A DNA stretch of 64,000 bases from Desulfovibrionales bacterium (GCA_028715605.1 JAQURM010000007.1:56697-120696); one strand, 5' to 3'. Positions 18,387 to 27,935 are shown, numbered from the stretch's first letter. Numbers and translations: made by a program. Notes: generated by a model not told the origin, from the letters alone.

Positions 18387-18556
18387 GGAACCCATGGTTT
18401 CTTCGCTTCACGGCTTGCGCAGCGACCCTTTCGGGGCTCGCAGTTGGGGAATACTCACCCCTTCCAGCCAGTAAAGGGCTGGCTTTCCCCTTCCCGCGTG
18501 CCCTCGATGGGTCCCCCCTGCTCCAGCAAGTTTCGCTCAGAAATACAAAGGTTCCC
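18381..18556 (-). repeat. Dispersed palindromic intergenic repeat, copy 1
   Basis: Fills most of the 312-base gap before glgA. Its reverse complement aligns along its length to 44944-45098, including the hairpin CCAGCCCTTTA..GGCTGG, CGAAAGGGTC and TGCGCAAGCCGTGAAGCGAA. The short open frame inside it (from 18444) recurs in the second copy and is a repeat artefact. Confidence 0.75.
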
Positions 18557-18698
18557 TAAAAACTCAGAAAACTCTGCTTATTTCACTTTCCAAAATCCCT
18601 TTGTTCATGTCATAATCAACGGCGATTTTTAAAGTTAATTCGCATAAGAATCGAAAAGATTTAAGAGATTGTCTTTTGATGCACAAGGAGGCGCCTTT

Positions 18699-20294
18699 AT
18701 GGCCAGGAAAAACAGTGAAATCAAAAACGTGTGGATGGTTACACGTGAATACGATGGACTGGCGGGCGCCGGGGGGGTAAAGGACGTATGCAAACAACTC
18801 TCCCATGCCCTGGCCCGTGCCGGGATTAAGATTACGGTGGTCATGCCGCTTTACGGGATGATGAATAAGGACAGATTAAATCTGAAGCCGACGTCTTATT
18901 CCTTCAACGTAAGAATGGATTATACCGGTGAAGAGCGGCAGGAAGAGGTGCGTATCTGGAAACTGACGCAGGGCAAGGTCCGGATTTTATTTGTGGATAG
19001 CGCCCGTTTCCGCGAAAAGAAAGGCGTTTATACTTATACCGCCGAGGAAGAGGCGCAGGATCCCAGCCATAAACAGGGCGCAGGCCATTATGACTATTTT
19101 GCCATGAATGTCTTGCTGCAAAAAGCAGCCCTCGAACTGATGATCTATATGGATGAAAGGCCTGAAATCATCCACTGTCAGGACGGGCATACGGCTATTA
19201 TGCCGGCCATAATCCGCGAAGTCGATGGATACCGGGCCTATTTTGCAGGGACGGGCGCCCTGGTTACGGTACATAATGCGGGGGTCGGTTATCACCAGGA
19301 GGTGGGCGACCTGTCTTTTGCCAGGGCTATTACCGGGTTGCCTGGATATGTCATTGAACATTCCTTGCTTCATAATGCCTTTGACCCTTTTATTGCGGCA
19401 GCGCGATATGCAGTTATAAATACGGTGAGCGAAAACTATGCGCGGGAGCTTCAGGAAACGGAGGCAGATCGTCTTACCGGTTGGCTGGGCCATAGCTTGA
19501 AGTCCAGGGGAATAGTCCTTGAGGGTGTAACGAATGGCATTGACCCGGAGGATTTTGATCCGGAAAAACCGGATGAGCTGGGTATCCCGGCGGCCTTCAG
19601 CCCATTAAAGGACGATTTTCAGGGCAAAGAAATCTGCAAGAAGACCCTTATCGAGGATATAAATAGGCGTAAGTTTGAGAAAGTAAACGCCATCGGCCGG
19701 ATTGATTATGCGGCAGGCAAACCTCTTTTGACCATGGTGGGCCGGCTGACAGAACAAAAAGGCGTGGACATCCTGGTTCGGGCCTTACAGATGCTGATGC
19801 CAAAAGACAAAGAGTTTCAGGCGCTGATCCTGGGTAGCGGCTCCAGGCATATAGAGAACTCTCTGGCCACCCTGGCCGGCCTGCCGGAGAATAGGGGGCG
19901 TATAGCGGTTCTCTTTGGCTATGATCCGGTATTGGCCAACCAGATTTATGCGGCAGGAGACTTTTTCGTCATTCCTTCACAATATGAACCCTGTGGACTT
20001 ACCGATTTTATGGCCCAGTTAATGGGTAACGTCCCCATTGTCCATCTGACCGGCGGTCTGGTTAAGGTTATCGACGGGCAGACCGGCTTTGGTTATTCAG
20101 ATCATAACCCGGAAGCCCTGGTTCAAACTATCAGAACGGCCCTGGCTATTTATCGGGACACCCCGGCAGTTTTACGGCAAATACAGCGTAAGGCCGTGGA
20201 AACTATAGATAGCCATTATACCTGGGACAGAGTACTGGGTCGCTATAAAAGTCTTTATAAAAAAGCACAGAATATGAGTAAATTAATTGGATAA
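18699..20294 (+). CDS. glgA: Glycogen synthase, GT5 family
   Basis: Glycosyltransferase of 531 residues, starting at ATG 18699 behind AAGGAGGC. N-terminal GT5 domain: VWMVTREYDGLAGAGGVKDVCKQL stands where family members have KxGGLxDV, and HCQDGHTA follows near residue 165. C-terminal GT-B domain: TMVGRLTEQKGVDIL near residue 345 and IPSQYEPCGLTDFMAQL near residue 430. It transfers glucose from ADP- or UDP-glucose to alpha-1,4-glucan. It stands alone, with repeats on the upstream side and a convergent operon downstream. Confidence 0.9.
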   Translation: MARKNSEIKNVWMVTREYDGLAGAGGVKDVCKQLSHALARAGIKITVVMPLYGMMNKDRLNLKPTSYSFNVRMDYTGEERQEEVRIWKLTQGKVRILFVDSARFREKKGVYTYTAEEEAQDPSHKQGAGHYDYFAMNVLLQKAALELMIYMDERPEIIHCQDGHTAIMPAIIREVDGYRAYFAGTGALVTVHNAGVGYHQEVGDLSFARAITGLPGYVIEHSLLHNAFDPFIAAARYAVINTVSENYARELQETEADRLTGWLGHSLKSRGIVLEGVTNGIDPEDFDPEKPDELGIPAAFSPLKDDFQGKEICKKTLIEDINRRKFEKVNAIGRIDYAAGKPLLTMVGRLTEQKGVDILVRALQMLMPKDKEFQALILGSGSRHIENSLATLAGLPENRGRIAVLFGYDPVLANQIYAAGDFFVIPSQYEPCGLTDFMAQLMGNVPIVHLTGGLVKVIDGQTGFGYSDHNPEALVQTIRTALAIYRDTPAVLRQIQRKAVETIDSHYTWDRVLGRYKSLYKKAQNMSKLIG

Positions 20295-20409
20295 CTTTAA
20301 GTAAAATATTAATAGATATTGGGCGTTCAAGGTTTGATTTGTTCGAGTCGTTCGAGCCTGTCAGACGTTTCAAACGTTTTTTGACCCCCAACCCTCGACT
20401 CCCGACTTC

Positions 20410-21198
20410 TTAAGGGCTGCTTTTTATAATATCCCTTATAGCCTGCATGCCCTGTTGGACCTCTTTACTGTCCGGGTTAATGTCCATGGCCTTTTGATAT
20501 GTATCCAGGGCTTTTTCCATCCAGTTTCCTTTTCGATAACTTTCGGCAGCCAGGCAGTAACCTCTTTCCTTCTGACCGGAAAACATCTCCTCAAAAAGCC
20601 GGGGTATGGAATTTATCCCCCATATCCGGTCAAATTCAGGCTCGTTTTCTATTAATAGACGGAGCACAAGGTGGTTATCCGGGTATTTCAGCAGGACTTT
20701 ATGCAATTGTCCGGCTGCCCTTAAAAAGAGGCGATTCAGATGGCTCATCGCCAGGTTGACCTCTTCGGTTGTTTTTTCAAAAAGTTCCAGATAATCATCC
20801 ATACCTTGATTTTCTGTAAATTTCTTATGTTGATAGATCATTTTTTCATAAGCCGGTTTGTAGTGTTGCAATAAGTAAATATTTTCTTTGAGCTTCATGC
20901 CCTCGTGGAAGATAGAGCCAACGAGCCAATCCAGAAGGGCGCACTCGACGTCCATTTGCTCCTCATCGCCCCACACCGCATGACAGAGGTCTTTGAACTG
21001 CCACAGGGGCCCCTTCCGCACCTCGGTGCCGACCCAGTAGTCCATATTTTTAAAGGACATCTCCGCGCTCTCATTATATGTCTTGTATAGTTGTTCAAAA
21101 AATTTTAAGGTTTTTAGAAAGTCACGTATGGCATTTCGGACGAAGATGTCTTTGTGTTCTTCAAACCAGTTATTGCGGGCCGACTTCTTATTGGTCAC
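20410..21198 (-). CDS. Uncharacterised helical protein, TPR-like C-terminus
   Basis: Protein of 262 residues that I do not recognise. Most of it is predicted helical and acidic. The last 50 residues (YCLAAESYRKGNWMEKALDT then QKAMDINPDSKEVQQGMQAI) look like one or two TPR units. No signal peptide or cysteines suggesting a cluster. It overlaps the stop of the radical SAM gene at 21195 by 4 bases (ATGA), so it is co-translated and probably works with that enzyme. Confidence 0.75.
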   Translation of the reverse strand: MTNKKSARNNWFEEHKDIFVRNAIRDFLKTLKFFEQLYKTYNESAEMSFKNMDYWVGTEVRKGPLWQFKDLCHAVWGDEEQMDVECALLDWLVGSIFHEGMKLKENIYLLQHYKPAYEKMIYQHKKFTENQGMDDYLELFEKTTEEVNLAMSHLNRLFLRAAGQLHKVLLKYPDNHLVLRLLIENEPEFDRIWGINSIPRLFEEMFSGQKERGYCLAAESYRKGNWMEKALDTYQKAMDINPDSKEVQQGMQAIRDIIKSSP

Positions 21199-23003
21199 TC
21201 CCTGAGTCCTCCTTCTCTGACCGCCAGGCTGAGATATTGATCATTTTCTTTCAACATAATACGTTTTTGTACTAATTCATTAAAAAACTTTTGTAAAGAC
21301 TCCAGCAAGCAGCCAGGAAATCTTCCTTTTATATCCTTGAGTGATTTTATGGTCGTACAGTAGAGATATATACTGCGGGAGTGACCGTGGAGTCTATGGA
21401 TTTTAACACTACCATCTGATCTTACCTGTCGTATGCTGAGAAACCTGCCCCCATCCCGATAAGAGAGAAGGGGTTGAGACGGATATCGGTTTCGCAGAAG
21501 AAAATAGTTTTTCCGCCACATTTCCACCTTTTTCGCTACCGGTCTCCATAAGGCATATTGTCGGGATCTATCGCCCCGATAAGCCTGCTGTATGAGTATT
21601 AATCGGTCAAAGAGGTCTTTTGACAGAAACGATTTATACAGGTGGTGATTGCCTGTCCGCTTAATCCCGGATTTTCCGGCGGTACAAAAGACCGGACTGC
21701 CGTAGCCCAACCAGAAGGACGCCATTTTTAATGGATAAAAAGGCCATACGAAGTCAAGGGCGTCCAGTGTCTCCTTCACTTCAGCCGGTGTGCTGCCCGG
21801 AAACATCGTGATCAGGTTGCCGGATTGAATAATGCCCATCTCTTCGCAGTGCCTCATGGTCTCTATATTCTGGAGGGCTGTGGTTCCTTTGCCCATTCGC
21901 TTTAGCAGAGAAGAACTTAATGCCTCGATGCCGATCTGTACCGTTTTCAGCCCACCTTCACGCATTAAGGCCAGGGCTTGGGCAGATTGTCCGGCGCGCA
22001 GCTCGGCGAAGATGCCAAGGTCTTTTTCCAATGTGGTGAGGGCGGTAAAGAGCTCCGGCCCCTGATGAGGCGGCAGCGCATTGTCGGTGAAGGCCAGATC
22101 AATGGACGGATAGCGATCGGTCAAATCCTTGATCTCCCCTACCATCTGAGGTACAGATTTCTTTCTATAGCTGTGCCATTGGAGGTTAAGGTTACAAAAG
22201 CGGCATTTCCGCCACCAGCAGCCGCGTGAAAACTCTACCGGCAGGATAGGCAGGAATGGAATCCGGGGGGATATATCCTGTAGGAGGTTAAAATAATCTC
22301 CATAATCCGGCGGCGGAAGTGAGCTTAGATTGTCGATCTCGTCATAGCTTTCCCCTGACACCACACCATGGCTGTTACGGTAAAAGACCCCGGGGCCCGG
22401 TTTATCGACCTCCCCCTTAAGAAGACGTACAATGGATAAGAGGGGTTTTTCGCCTTCACCGGAGATGACAAACTCTATCTCCGGCAAGCTGGAGAGAATG
22501 GCCCGTCCCATCTCGCCAGAACAGCTTGAACCGCCGGCTACAATGGTTATCTCTGGAAATTTCGCCTTCAGGGTACGTATGGCGTAGAGTGAAGATGTAA
22601 GCTGATTAAGGCAGATAGAGAAGCCTATTAGGTTGAACTGCCTCCAATCCCTCGACCGTATAAAAGCTTCATGGTGATCGCTGAGTTTAGACTTAAGAGC
22701 GGAGAGATCAAAATGAAGTTTATATTTTTTAGACCTTTTTTGTTTGTTTATTAAGGAATGAATCGATGTATTTTTTTCCGGAAAGAGGAGTGAGGCATAG
22801 ATAGCCTCGGTAATCCAGCTATGTTTTGAAATCTCGTGGTAGAGTTCAAAACCGATCCGGGCGGCGATTTCCAGATAAATCGGGTAAGTGGAGATATCGA
22901 GGGCATCATCCTGCGCTGCAAGGTAAGATTTAAGCGCACCGAGTTGTATGGAGGGCCGGTTAAATAGCGGCCAGGGCATGGAAATCAGGGCTATCCGGAA
23001 CAT
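21195..23003 (-). CDS. B12-binding-type radical SAM protein
   Basis: Protein of 602 residues. The N-terminal 250 residues look like a cobalamin-binding Rossmann domain (IVAGGSSCSGEMGRAILSSL, VISGEGE). The radical SAM core follows with FSRGCWWRKCRFCNL, a Cx4Cx2C spacing rather than Cx3Cx2C, then AFTDNALPP and a second Gly-rich strand. The GCWW string resembles RiPP-maturation radical SAM C-methyltransferases, but no precursor peptide is seen nearby. Substrate unknown. It is middle gene of a three-gene minus-strand operon. Confidence 0.85.
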   Translation of the reverse strand: MFRIALISMPWPLFNRPSIQLGALKSYLAAQDDALDISTYPIYLEIAARIGFELYHEISKHSWITEAIYASLLFPEKNTSIHSLINKQKRSKKYKLHFDLSALKSKLSDHHEAFIRSRDWRQFNLIGFSICLNQLTSSLYAIRTLKAKFPEITIVAGGSSCSGEMGRAILSSLPEIEFVISGEGEKPLLSIVRLLKGEVDKPGPGVFYRNSHGVVSGESYDEIDNLSSLPPPDYGDYFNLLQDISPRIPFLPILPVEFSRGCWWRKCRFCNLNLQWHSYRKKSVPQMVGEIKDLTDRYPSIDLAFTDNALPPHQGPELFTALTTLEKDLGIFAELRAGQSAQALALMREGGLKTVQIGIEALSSSLLKRMGKGTTALQNIETMRHCEEMGIIQSGNLITMFPGSTPAEVKETLDALDFVWPFYPLKMASFWLGYGSPVFCTAGKSGIKRTGNHHLYKSFLSKDLFDRLILIQQAYRGDRSRQYALWRPVAKKVEMWRKNYFLLRNRYPSQPLLSYRDGGRFLSIRQVRSDGSVKIHRLHGHSRSIYLYCTTIKSLKDIKGRFPGCLLESLQKFFNELVQKRIMLKENDQYLSLAVREGGLRE

Positions 23004-23437
23004 TTCCTGTCAACATGAACATGCATAGCGAGCGCATTCCCCGTTGCTTGCTGCGGGGGGGCTTCAATATGGCTTAACGATGATGAGACCTTCCGGACGG
23101 GGAACTTTTTATCCGGCTGTTTATAATGCATCCTGTAATCTTCAATAGCCAGCATGAGGCCAAAGGCGATGGCTAAGACCAGAAATATCTTGATGATCCG
23201 TGGCCAGGATGGCCTTGTCTTTTCGATCCAGACAAGGAGTCTGACCAGAAGCCGGGTAAAAATCGCAGCCAGGCCTGAAGACCAGAAAATCTTTATTCCG
23301 GTTTCGCACATAGAGCGGCCAACGTCTCCGGGGTAATAACGCAGGGCAATGAAAAACCAGCCTAAGGCGCAAACGGCCACAATGATCTTATCCCGTGTAG
23401 TCCAGATAGGGTTAAGAGACTCAGATTTTGTTGCCAC
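22991..23437 (-). CDS. Small membrane protein, repeat-derived C-terminus
   Basis: Protein of 148 residues, unrecognised. Two or three hydrophobic helices are visible (IIVAVCALGWFFIALRYY, SGLAAIFTRLLVRLLVW, IFLVLAIAFGLMLAI). The last 30 residues, including QATGNALAMHVHV, are encoded by the repeat at 23016-23070 and are probably not part of the ancestral protein. It overlaps the start of the radical SAM gene by 13 bases. Confidence 0.6.
   Translation of the reverse strand: MATKSESLNPIWTTRDKIIVAVCALGWFFIALRYYPGDVGRSMCETGIKIFWSSGLAAIFTRLLVRLLVWIEKTRPSWPRIIKIFLVLAIAFGLMLAIEDYRMHYKQPDKKFPVRKVSSSLSHIEAPPQQATGNALAMHVHVDRKCSG
23016..23070 (+). repeat. CATGCATAGCGAGCG repeat, copy 1
   Basis: Contains CATGCATAGCGAGCGCATTC, then a CCCCG-TTGCTTG-CTGCGGGG imperfect hairpin and GCTTCAAT. 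Related copies lie at 37165-37257 (with different middle) and 46267-46320. Confidence 0.75.
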
Positions 23438-23460
23438 TATGTCCCCGTCCTTTAAAACCT

Positions 23461-23601
23461 AACCACAGAGAACACAGAGAAAGTAAAATCATACCTGTCC
23501 AAAATACATTATGAGTCAGAATACAGAATTCAGTAGATTTTATCTTGACTCCTGTATTCTGTCTTCTATTCTCTTTGGTTCTCTCCGTGCACTCTGTGGT
23601 T
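23461..23601. repeat. Intergenic inverted repeat AACCACAGAG..CTCTGTGGTT
   Basis: AACCACAGAG (23461-23470) is inverted as CTCTGTGGTT (23592-23601), with inner arms around CAGAATACAG/CTGTATTCTG. It occupies the gap between the membrane-protein gene and the DMT permease. A partial relative (GCAGAGTGCACAGAGAA) is near 59155. Confidence 0.65.
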
Positions 23602-23624
23602 ATTTTTATAAAACTTTTGCATTT

Positions 23625-24035
23625 TTACAAAGAGAACAACAGGAGGGCTGCCAGAGAGAAGAGTACGCCCAGGGCCTGTTTCAGGGTTAAGGTCTCTTTT
23701 AGAAATATGGCGCTCAGTAAGAGGGTAATCAGGGGATAAAGGGCGGTCATAGTGACCACCACCGATGCCTTGCCTTTAGCCAGGGCCAGCAGAAAAAAGA
23801 CCGTACCCAGGGCAGCGGCCAGTCCGGCCAGTATGCTAAAGATGATCCCCCGGGTATTTATCTCAGGGCGGAAGTCTATAGATATAAGTACGGAGAAGAT
23901 TACTATAAGGGTCCCAATGGCCTGGTAAATAAACACGCTCCTGGGAGGCAGGTAATTTGTGGCCAGTTTTGGGAAAAAGCCCCATATACCCCAGAGGATT
24001 AAGCAAGCGATAGATGGCGAGAACCAGTTATGCAT
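23625..24035 (-). CDS. EamA/DMT-type small transporter
   Basis: Protein of 136 residues with four or five hydrophobic segments and a single EamA repeat (WGIWGFFPKLATNYLPP at the start; ALYPLITLLLSAIFLKETLT near the end). The length matches single-domain DMT proteins that work as dimers rather than a truncated ten-helix permease. Substrate unknown. Confidence 0.85.
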   Translation of the reverse strand: MHNWFSPSIACLILWGIWGFFPKLATNYLPPRSVFIYQAIGTLIVIFSVLISIDFRPEINTRGIIFSILAGLAAALGTVFFLLALAKGKASVVVTMTALYPLITLLLSAIFLKETLTLKQALGVLFSLAALLLFSL

Positions 24036-24065
24036 ATATAGGTTGTTTACTCAGAATATTCTTTT

Positions 24066-24113
24066 AAAATCCCCCCAGCCCCCCTTTGCCAAAGGGGGGT
24101 AAGGGGGGATTTT
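24066..24113. repeat. AAATCCCCCC palindrome, copy 1
   Basis: AAAATCCCCCC..CCCCCCTTTG pairs with CAAAGGGGGG..GGGGGGATTTT around a short centre. Relatives lie at 38388-38470 and 41031-41111. It could end transcription from both sides. Confidence 0.7.
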
Positions 24114-24201
24114 CATCGTTCGAGAGTGCTTATGCGAGCATGAAAATTTGTACGGTTTACCATTGAGCTTTCAGCCTTCAGCTTTTAGCCTCTGGCTCCC
24201 C

Positions 24202-26103
24202 TCACGACACCCTGGTGCCTGCCTCTGCCTCACCGTCAACGGTCAGTACCCGGAGTCCGGAGGCATCCTTGGCAGCCAGGACCATGCCTTCCGACTCTAC
24301 ACCCATCAGCCTGGCCGGCTTTAGATTAGCCACGATAATAACCTTCTTGCCAATGACCTCTTCCGGTTTATAGAATTCGGCGATACCGGCTACGACTGTA
24401 CGCTCCCGGTCCGCCAGCACTTTTAGTTTTAAAAGTTTTTTGGACTTCGGAACCGGCTCAGCGGAGATTACTTCCGCCACCCGAAGGTCAACTTTTTGGA
24501 AATCCGGAAAATCTATCATGGCCGTCTCGTTATTCACTTTAGGATCCTCTTTGGCTGTGTCTTTCACTACCTTCTTTGTGGTCTCGATGCGCGGGAAAAG
24601 AGGGTCTCCCTTTTTCAGGGTCCGACCGGGAGAAAATAAACCCCAGGTCATGCTGTCTGCATAGGCCGGACGCTCCGTTTCCTGATAGCCCAGGGCCGTC
24701 CTCATCTTACCCGCTGTCTCCGGGAGAAACGGTGAAAGCTGGATAGCAATCACACGGAGCGTTTCCGTAAGGTTATAAAGCACGGTGTGCAGCCGCCCTC
24801 TATCTTTTTCATCTTTAGCCAATTCCCAGGGGGCGGTCCGGACAATATATTTGTTGGCGTGATTGATTACTTCCCATATCTCTGCCAGGGCCTTATGAAA
24901 GGCGAACTCTTTTATGTGCCGGCCATAGTGTCCGGAGGCCTCGAGAGTCCGCTGTTTCAGTATATCGTCTATCTCTTCGTTGGGTCCCGGTTGCGGAATA
25001 ACGCCGTTGCAGTATTTCTCAAGCATAGTCAGGGCCCGGCTGAAGAGGTTGCCCAGGTCATTGGCCAGGTCGGAGTTTCGGCGGGCGATAAGGGCCTCTT
25101 CACTGAAGGTGGCGTCGAGTCCGAAGACCATTTCCCGCAGGAGAAAGTAGCGCACCGTATCCACGCCGTAGGTCTCTGATAAATCAAGGGGCCGTATCAC
25201 GTTCCCCAGGCTCTTGGACATCTTGCTCTCATTTATGTTCCAGTACCCGTGGACATGAAGGCGCTGATAAGGCTGAATCCCGGCGGATTTAAGCATGGTC
25301 GGCCAGTAGATGGCATGGGGTTTGAGTATGTCTTTGGCTATGATGTGTTCTGCCGCGGGCCAGAACTTCTGAAAATTAGCGCTGTCCGGCCAGCCGAGGC
25401 CGGAAATATAGTTTATGAGGGCATCAAACCAGACATAAGTGACAAACTGGTCATCAAAGGGCAGGGGGATCCCCCATTCCAGGCGTGAGCGCGGCCTGGA
25501 GATACAGAGGTCTTCCAGAGGCTCGCTTAAAAATGACAGCGCTTCATTCCGATAGCGCTCCGGCGTGATAAACTCAGGGTGGTTTTTGATATGATCGATC
25601 AGCCAGTCCTGATACCGGCTCATACGGAAGAAGTAGTTCTTTTCCTTGACAAATACCGGCGTTACCTGGTGATCCGGACATTTTCCGCCTATCAGCTCCC
25701 GTTCCAGATAGAAGCGTTCACACCCCGTACAATAAAGGCCGCCGTACTCGCCGAAATAGATATCACCTTTCTCATATACCTTATTCAGGATATGCTGAAC
25801 CGCCCGTATATGGGCCGGGTCTGTGGTACGAATGAAATGGTCGGGGGCGACATTTAATCTGGGCCAGGTAGAACGGAAGATGCTGCTTATGTGGTCGGCA
25901 TATTCCTTTGGAGACATATTACGCCCGGCAGCGGCCTCGGCCACCTTATCTCCATGTTCATCCGTGCCCGTAAGGAAAAAGGCCTCGTCTCCGGCCAGGC
26001 GGTGAAAACGTGTAGCCGCATCGGCAACCAGAGTAGTATAGGTGTGTCCTATGTGCGGCTCGGCATTCACGTAATAGATGGGCGTGGTTATATAAAACGT
26101 CAT
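24202..26103 (-). CDS. metG: Methionyl-tRNA synthetase
   Basis: Class I aminoacyl-tRNA synthetase of 633 residues. HIGH motif HIGHTY at residue 17, KMSKS motif ESKMSKSLGNVI near residue 297, and one zinc knuckle CTGCERFYLERELIGGKCPDH. The C-terminal 110 residues are an EMAP/Trbp111-like tRNA-binding domain (DLRVAEVISAEPVPKSKKL, VANLKPARLMG). Last gene of purL-yhaM-holB-ricT-metG; its ATG overlaps the ricT stop. Confidence 0.97.
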   Translation of the reverse strand: MTFYITTPIYYVNAEPHIGHTYTTLVADAATRFHRLAGDEAFFLTGTDEHGDKVAEAAAGRNMSPKEYADHISSIFRSTWPRLNVAPDHFIRTTDPAHIRAVQHILNKVYEKGDIYFGEYGGLYCTGCERFYLERELIGGKCPDHQVTPVFVKEKNYFFRMSRYQDWLIDHIKNHPEFITPERYRNEALSFLSEPLEDLCISRPRSRLEWGIPLPFDDQFVTYVWFDALINYISGLGWPDSANFQKFWPAAEHIIAKDILKPHAIYWPTMLKSAGIQPYQRLHVHGYWNINESKMSKSLGNVIRPLDLSETYGVDTVRYFLLREMVFGLDATFSEEALIARRNSDLANDLGNLFSRALTMLEKYCNGVIPQPGPNEEIDDILKQRTLEASGHYGRHIKEFAFHKALAEIWEVINHANKYIVRTAPWELAKDEKDRGRLHTVLYNLTETLRVIAIQLSPFLPETAGKMRTALGYQETERPAYADSMTWGLFSPGRTLKKGDPLFPRIETTKKVVKDTAKEDPKVNNETAMIDFPDFQKVDLRVAEVISAEPVPKSKKLLKLKVLADRERTVVAGIAEFYKPEEVIGKKVIIVANLKPARLMGVESEGMVLAAKDASGLRVLTVDGEAEAGTRVS

Positions 26104-26948
26104 GATGCAGGCGCCTCATCCCGGGCCTTGCGTCCTTTTTCCACTCCGGTTTCTATATCCGCAGGCGAGACTTCCAACTCGCTGCCGTCGGCCAGGAAGA
26201 CAACTATAGTACTGCGGAGGGTGTTGTGCCTTATGACTCTTCCCTCACCTTGTTGTGTTTGAATTTTTCTGCCTATTTTAGGCAGGCCTTTCTTAAGTTC
26301 GGCATAGGTCTTACATTCATAAGCCAGGCAGCAGAGGAGGCGGCCACAGGCCCCGGATATCTTGGCGGGATTCAGGGGCAGGTCCTGTTCCTTGGCCATA
26401 CGGATGGAGATGGGCTCAAATTCGGAAAGAAAAGATGCGCAGCATAACGGAAGACCGCAGTGGCCCATACCGCCCAGAAATTTGGCCTCATTTCGCACGC
26501 CAATCTGCCTCATTTCTATGCGTGTATGATATTTTTGCACCATGGTTTTCACTAATTCCCGGAAATCAACCCGTCCTTCGGAGGTAAAATAAAAAATTAT
26601 CTTGCTGCCGTCAAAGAATCTCTCCGTGACTATCAGCTTCATAGGGAGATTCGTCTTCCGGATTTGTTCCAGACAGAAGTCCCGGGCCTCTTTTTCTTTC
26701 AAAAGATTGTCTTTATACCGGATGATCTCTTCCTCTGTGGCCAGCCGTTCTACTTTGGGGATTCCCTCCGGCGGGGTCTCCCTTTCTATGCTTAACGGCT
26801 GGTCTATAACCATCCCTGGTTCATGACCATGTTCGGTTATAACCATAACCGTATCGCCTTTTTTCAGATCAAAAGGGCCGGCGTCAGCATGTATTCCCCG
26901 AGTATTCTCTCGGAAACGAACCGGGATCAGCTTCACTGTTTTCTCCAT
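26100..26948 (-). CDS. ricT: PSP1/RicT-family protein
   Basis: Cytosolic protein of 282 residues with the PSP1 domain in its C-terminal half. Cysteines typical of the family are present: GGMGHCGLPLCCASFLSEF and SGACGRLLCCLAYEC. In Bacillus, RicT with RicA and RicF carries Fe-S clusters and affects RNase Y; partners are not visible here. Adjacent to holB and metG, a common order in this lineage. Confidence 0.92.
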   Translation of the reverse strand: MEKTVKLIPVRFRENTRGIHADAGPFDLKKGDTVMVITEHGHEPGMVIDQPLSIERETPPEGIPKVERLATEEEIIRYKDNLLKEKEARDFCLEQIRKTNLPMKLIVTERFFDGSKIIFYFTSEGRVDFRELVKTMVQKYHTRIEMRQIGVRNEAKFLGGMGHCGLPLCCASFLSEFEPISIRMAKEQDLPLNPAKISGACGRLLCCLAYECKTYAELKKGLPKIGRKIQTQQGEGRVIRHNTLRSTIVVFLADGSELEVSPADIETGVEKGRKARDEAPAS

Positions 26949-27934
26949 TAATGGGCTAGCTGCAAAAATAGATTTTCTAATATCAATTGCCGGTTATAAT
27001 TCCTGGTAACGGCCTGCTCAGCGCTGTGCAGGAGTTCCAGGCCATGTATAATCTCTTTCTCTGTCCATTGCCGGGCGCCCTCAAAAAGAACCTCTCTCAG
27101 GTCTTTATTCATGAGGTGTCTCTCATCCAGCCCCTGCCGTAAGAACAACGAGTCCCGGAGGCAGGTACTGAGCATGGCGATAATCTCCGGGAGCTCCTCT
27201 TTCCGTCCGGCCAGATCTTCGGCCAGGAGCAGCAGGCCTTGCATGTCCTGCCTGGAAAGAGAGATTAATTGTATGCAGACATCCCGCCGCATCTCCATAA
27301 GCGGAGAATCGGCCAGTCTGACGGCCCTGCCCAGGCTGCCCCCGGAGAGGGAGGCCAGAAGGGCAGCCTGGGCAGGGGGAAACCTGTTATCTCCATAGGA
27401 GCAGAGATATTCGCCGATCACCTCCGGCGAGAGAGGGCGGAAGGGGACGGCCTGGCAACGGGAGACGATGGTGGGCAGGAGTTCATTTATATCCGTAGCC
27501 ATCAGGATAATAATGGAGGCATCCGGCGGTTCCTCCAGGGTCTTGAGAAGGCAGTTGGCCGATTCTTTATTTAACAGATCGGCATTGGTTATGATAATGA
27601 TGCGGTAACGTCCTTCCAGGGGTTTGTATCTTAACTGCCTTTGTAAAGACCTTATTTGTTCGATCCTTATAAAGGCCCCGCTTGGTTTGATGACGACAAG
27701 GTCCGGATGGGCGCCGCTTTCCATCTTTAGACATGAGCGGCATTTACCAGCACAGGCCTCGACGCCCTGCGGTGATAGACAATTGAGGGCCCGGGCCAGG
27801 GCGCGGGCGGTCTTTTCCTTGCCGATGCCTTCGATCCCGTAAAAGAGATAGGCGTGGGCCACCTTGCCTCTCTCAAGGGAGTTTTTCAGCAATTTAATGG
27901 CCGGGTCCTGTCCCAATATCCCCGCAAACGACAT
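26948..27934 (-). CDS. holB: DNA polymerase III subunit delta'
   Basis: Clamp-loader protein of 328 residues. AAA+ Walker A-like FYGIEGIGKEKTARALA at residues 31-47, zinc-knuckle cysteines C..CAGKCRSC near residues 53-68, and the SRC arginine-finger sensor motif TIVSRCQAVPFRPLS near residue 158. It joins delta (holA, 53637) and tau/gamma to load the beta clamp. One-base overlap with ricT. Confidence 0.95.
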   Translation of the reverse strand: MSFAGILGQDPAIKLLKNSLERGKVAHAYLFYGIEGIGKEKTARALARALNCLSPQGVEACAGKCRSCLKMESGAHPDLVVIKPSGAFIRIEQIRSLQRQLRYKPLEGRYRIIIITNADLLNKESANCLLKTLEEPPDASIIILMATDINELLPTIVSRCQAVPFRPLSPEVIGEYLCSYGDNRFPPAQAALLASLSGGSLGRAVRLADSPLMEMRRDVCIQLISLSRQDMQGLLLLAEDLAGRKEELPEIIAMLSTCLRDSLFLRQGLDERHLMNKDLREVLFEGARQWTEKEIIHGLELLHSAEQAVTRNYNRQLILENLFLQLAH

Positions 27935-27935
27935 A

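Noticed and set aside
18444..18632. Hypothetical gene beginning MGNTHPFQPVKGWL
   Set aside because: It lies within a dispersed repeat; the same translation appears from the other copy at 44819-45049. No ribosome site.
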